Assembly: GCA_046349915.1 (NCBI GenBank)
Contig: JAXMBL010000004.1
Location: 1,054,001-1,118,000 of the forward strand
Source of the DNA: CAIXSC01 sp046349915
GTDB taxonomy: Bacteria > Planctomycetota > Planctomycetia > Pirellulales > Pirellulaceae
Direction: 5' to 3'
Length of the DNA stretch: 64,000 bases
In this document: piece by piece, positions 63,048 through 64,000 of the stretch
Position numbering within the stretch: position 1 is the stretch's first letter
How the letters are laid out: each line of letters starts with the position of its first letter
Position numbers and translations under genes: made by a program
Notes under the pieces: generated by a model
The model's database searches: none
What the model saw: only the letters and a program-made list of their open reading frames with translations
Told to the model about the DNA's origin: nothing

Positions 63048-64000
63048 ATGAGCACAATTCCCACTCTAGAGTGGGTCGGCGATATCGACGGCCATCTCTG
63101 TCTGCTCGATCAAACTCGCTTGCCCATCGAAGCAATACAACTTGAATGCCGCACCGTGCCGGTGGTGGAACACGCGATCAAGACGCTGCAAGTACGCGGA
63201 GCGCCCGCGATCGGAATCGCCGCCGCCTACGGCGTTTGTATCGGAATCCAAGACTCGCTTGCTGAAGAATCTGCACTTTATCAGTCGCTCGCCCACACCA
63301 TCTCGGTGCTCGCCGCCAGCCGCCCAACCGCCGTCAATCTGTTCACGGCACTCGACCGCATGCGGGAGCGGGCCGATCAACTGCGTGGCTCGGGTTCGCC
63401 GCATTCAATTGCCAAAGAACTACTCAACGAAGCACGGCGGATTCACGATGAGGATCGTGCAATGTGCCACGCGATTGGTCGGTTCGGCTCCACGCTCATC
63501 CCCGACAACGTTGGCGTGCTGACTCACTGCAATGCCGGAGGACTTGCCACTTCCGAGTACGGCACGGCCCTGGCCGTCATCTTTGCTTCACACGAATCCG
63601 GTAAACGCGTGCACGCCTATGTCGATGAGACTCGCCCGCTCCTTCAGGGTGCTCGGCTGACCGCCTGGGAACTCATGCAGCATGGCATTCCCACGACGTT
63701 GATTTGCGACAATATGGCGGCACAGGTGATGGCGGAAGGAAAAGTCGCGGCAGTCGTCGTGGGGGCGGATCGAATCGCCGCCAATGGCGATACCGCGAAC
63801 AAAATCGGCACCTATGGCGTCGCCTTGCTCGCTCGAGCTCACGGCATTCCGTTCTTCGTCGCCGCGCCTACGACGACTTTCGATTTGCAGTTGAGCGACG
63901 GTCGCGGAATTCCGATCGAGCAACGCGCCGCTACCGAAGTGACTCACCACGGAGGTCGTCGCCTCGCGCCCGAAGGAGTGGAGGTCTACAACCCCGCGTT
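63048..64000 (+). CDS. mtnA: S-methyl-5-thioribose-1-phosphate isomerase (3' partial)
   Basis: MtnA isomerises methylthioribose-1-phosphate to the ribulose form in the methionine salvage pathway. The frame is open from the ATG at 63048 to the window edge, 317 residues visible. Catalytic residues are Cys161 (LTHCNAGGLATSEYGTAL) and Asp241 (VVGADRIAANGD). Also visible are the substrate-binding block VRGAPAIGIAAAYG and GTYGVALLARAHGIPFFVAAP. The family includes eIF2B-like paralogues, but the Cys and Asp pair supports MtnA. The C-terminus lies outside the window. Confidence 0.93.
   Translation, partial: MSTIPTLEWVGDIDGHLCLLDQTRLPIEAIQLECRTVPVVEHAIKTLQVRGAPAIGIAAAYGVCIGIQDSLAEESALYQSLAHTISVLAASRPTAVNLFTALDRMRERADQLRGSGSPHSIAKELLNEARRIHDEDRAMCHAIGRFGSTLIPDNVGVLTHCNAGGLATSEYGTALAVIFASHESGKRVHAYVDETRPLLQGARLTAWELMQHGIPTTLICDNMAAQVMAEGKVAAVVVGADRIAANGDTANKIGTYGVALLARAHGIPFFVAAPTTTFDLQLSDGRGIPIEQRAATEVTHHGGRRLAPEGVEVYNPA

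Noticed and set aside
62774..63135. Leftward open frames of 107-151 codons between dprA and mtnA
   Set aside because: They run antisense into the ends of dprA or mtnA and have no family pattern.
1..64000. tRNA, rRNA or known riboswitch genes
   Set aside because: No TTCGANNCC arm with a matching acceptor stem, no rRNA segment and no recognisable riboswitch core were seen by eye; a covariance-model scan was not possible.

Overview
The window reads as chromosomal DNA of a planctomycete, probably of the Pirellulales/Pirellulaceae type. This is inferred from gene content, not from any rRNA. The pointers are a PSCyt1/DUF1549/DUF1553 protein followed by a Tat-signal DUF1501 protein, DUF1080, ThuA and DUF4091 proteins with signal peptides, a giant beta-helix/Calx-beta protein whose N-terminus carries the planctomycete extracellular motif (LENRSLMAA), several Ser/Thr kinases, an ECF sigma factor with a zinc-type anti-sigma partner, and many intergenic palindromes. 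Base composition is moderately GC-rich, and coding is dense on both strands.

Layout. 1-2.0 kb: the end of one gene, then a TIM-barrel sugar isomerase-like gene overlapped by a short-chain dehydrogenase. 2.1-3.2 kb: a non-coding array of five exact-length 224-bp units. 3.2-10 kb: DinB-like protein, RlmN, a lipoprotein, a HAD-like protein without its catalytic Asp, a two-part alpha/beta hydrolase and a DUF1080 protein. 10.4-16.4 kb: a co-directional signalling block (coiled-coil protein, FHA protein, membrane Ser/Thr kinase, membrane protein, ECF sigma, anti-sigma). 16.6-28.3 kb: the 1854-residue surface protein, a di-haem peroxidase-like protein, and the divergent PSCyt1/DUF1549/DUF1553 - DUF1501 pair.

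28.4-29.2 kb: a small Y1 (HUH) transposase bracketed by inverted two-hairpin REP-like units whose stems differ by compensating changes. 29.3-44.8 kb: housekeeping and metabolism, including a 7Fe ferredoxin, SDR, the primary sigma factor (TTG start), GlnE, DUF4254, a second kinase, threonine aldolase, an exported methyltransferase, Nudix, FabI, ThuA and a creatininase-family protein. 44.9-54.7 kb: a leftward run with a trypsin/concanavalin-like/SirB1 fusion, a 1464-residue membrane-anchored beta-propeller protein, DJ-1/PfpI, GNAT, Rieske and an LpxL-like acyltransferase. 54.8-58.6 kb: an exported DUF4091/DNRLRE protein. 58.6-61.6 kb: a second, larger Y1 transposase with a 1.25-kb repeat island upstream. 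61.6-64 kb: dprA and the start of mtnA, which runs off the end.

The most unusual material is in the non-coding DNA: the 224-bp array with terminal inverted repeats, the RAYT/REP unit with covarying hairpins, at least nine dispersed 21-22-bp palindromes, and the repeat island beside the second Y1 transposase. No rRNA, tRNA, CRISPR array, prophage or complete composite transposon was recognised. All reading was by eye; no database search was run.
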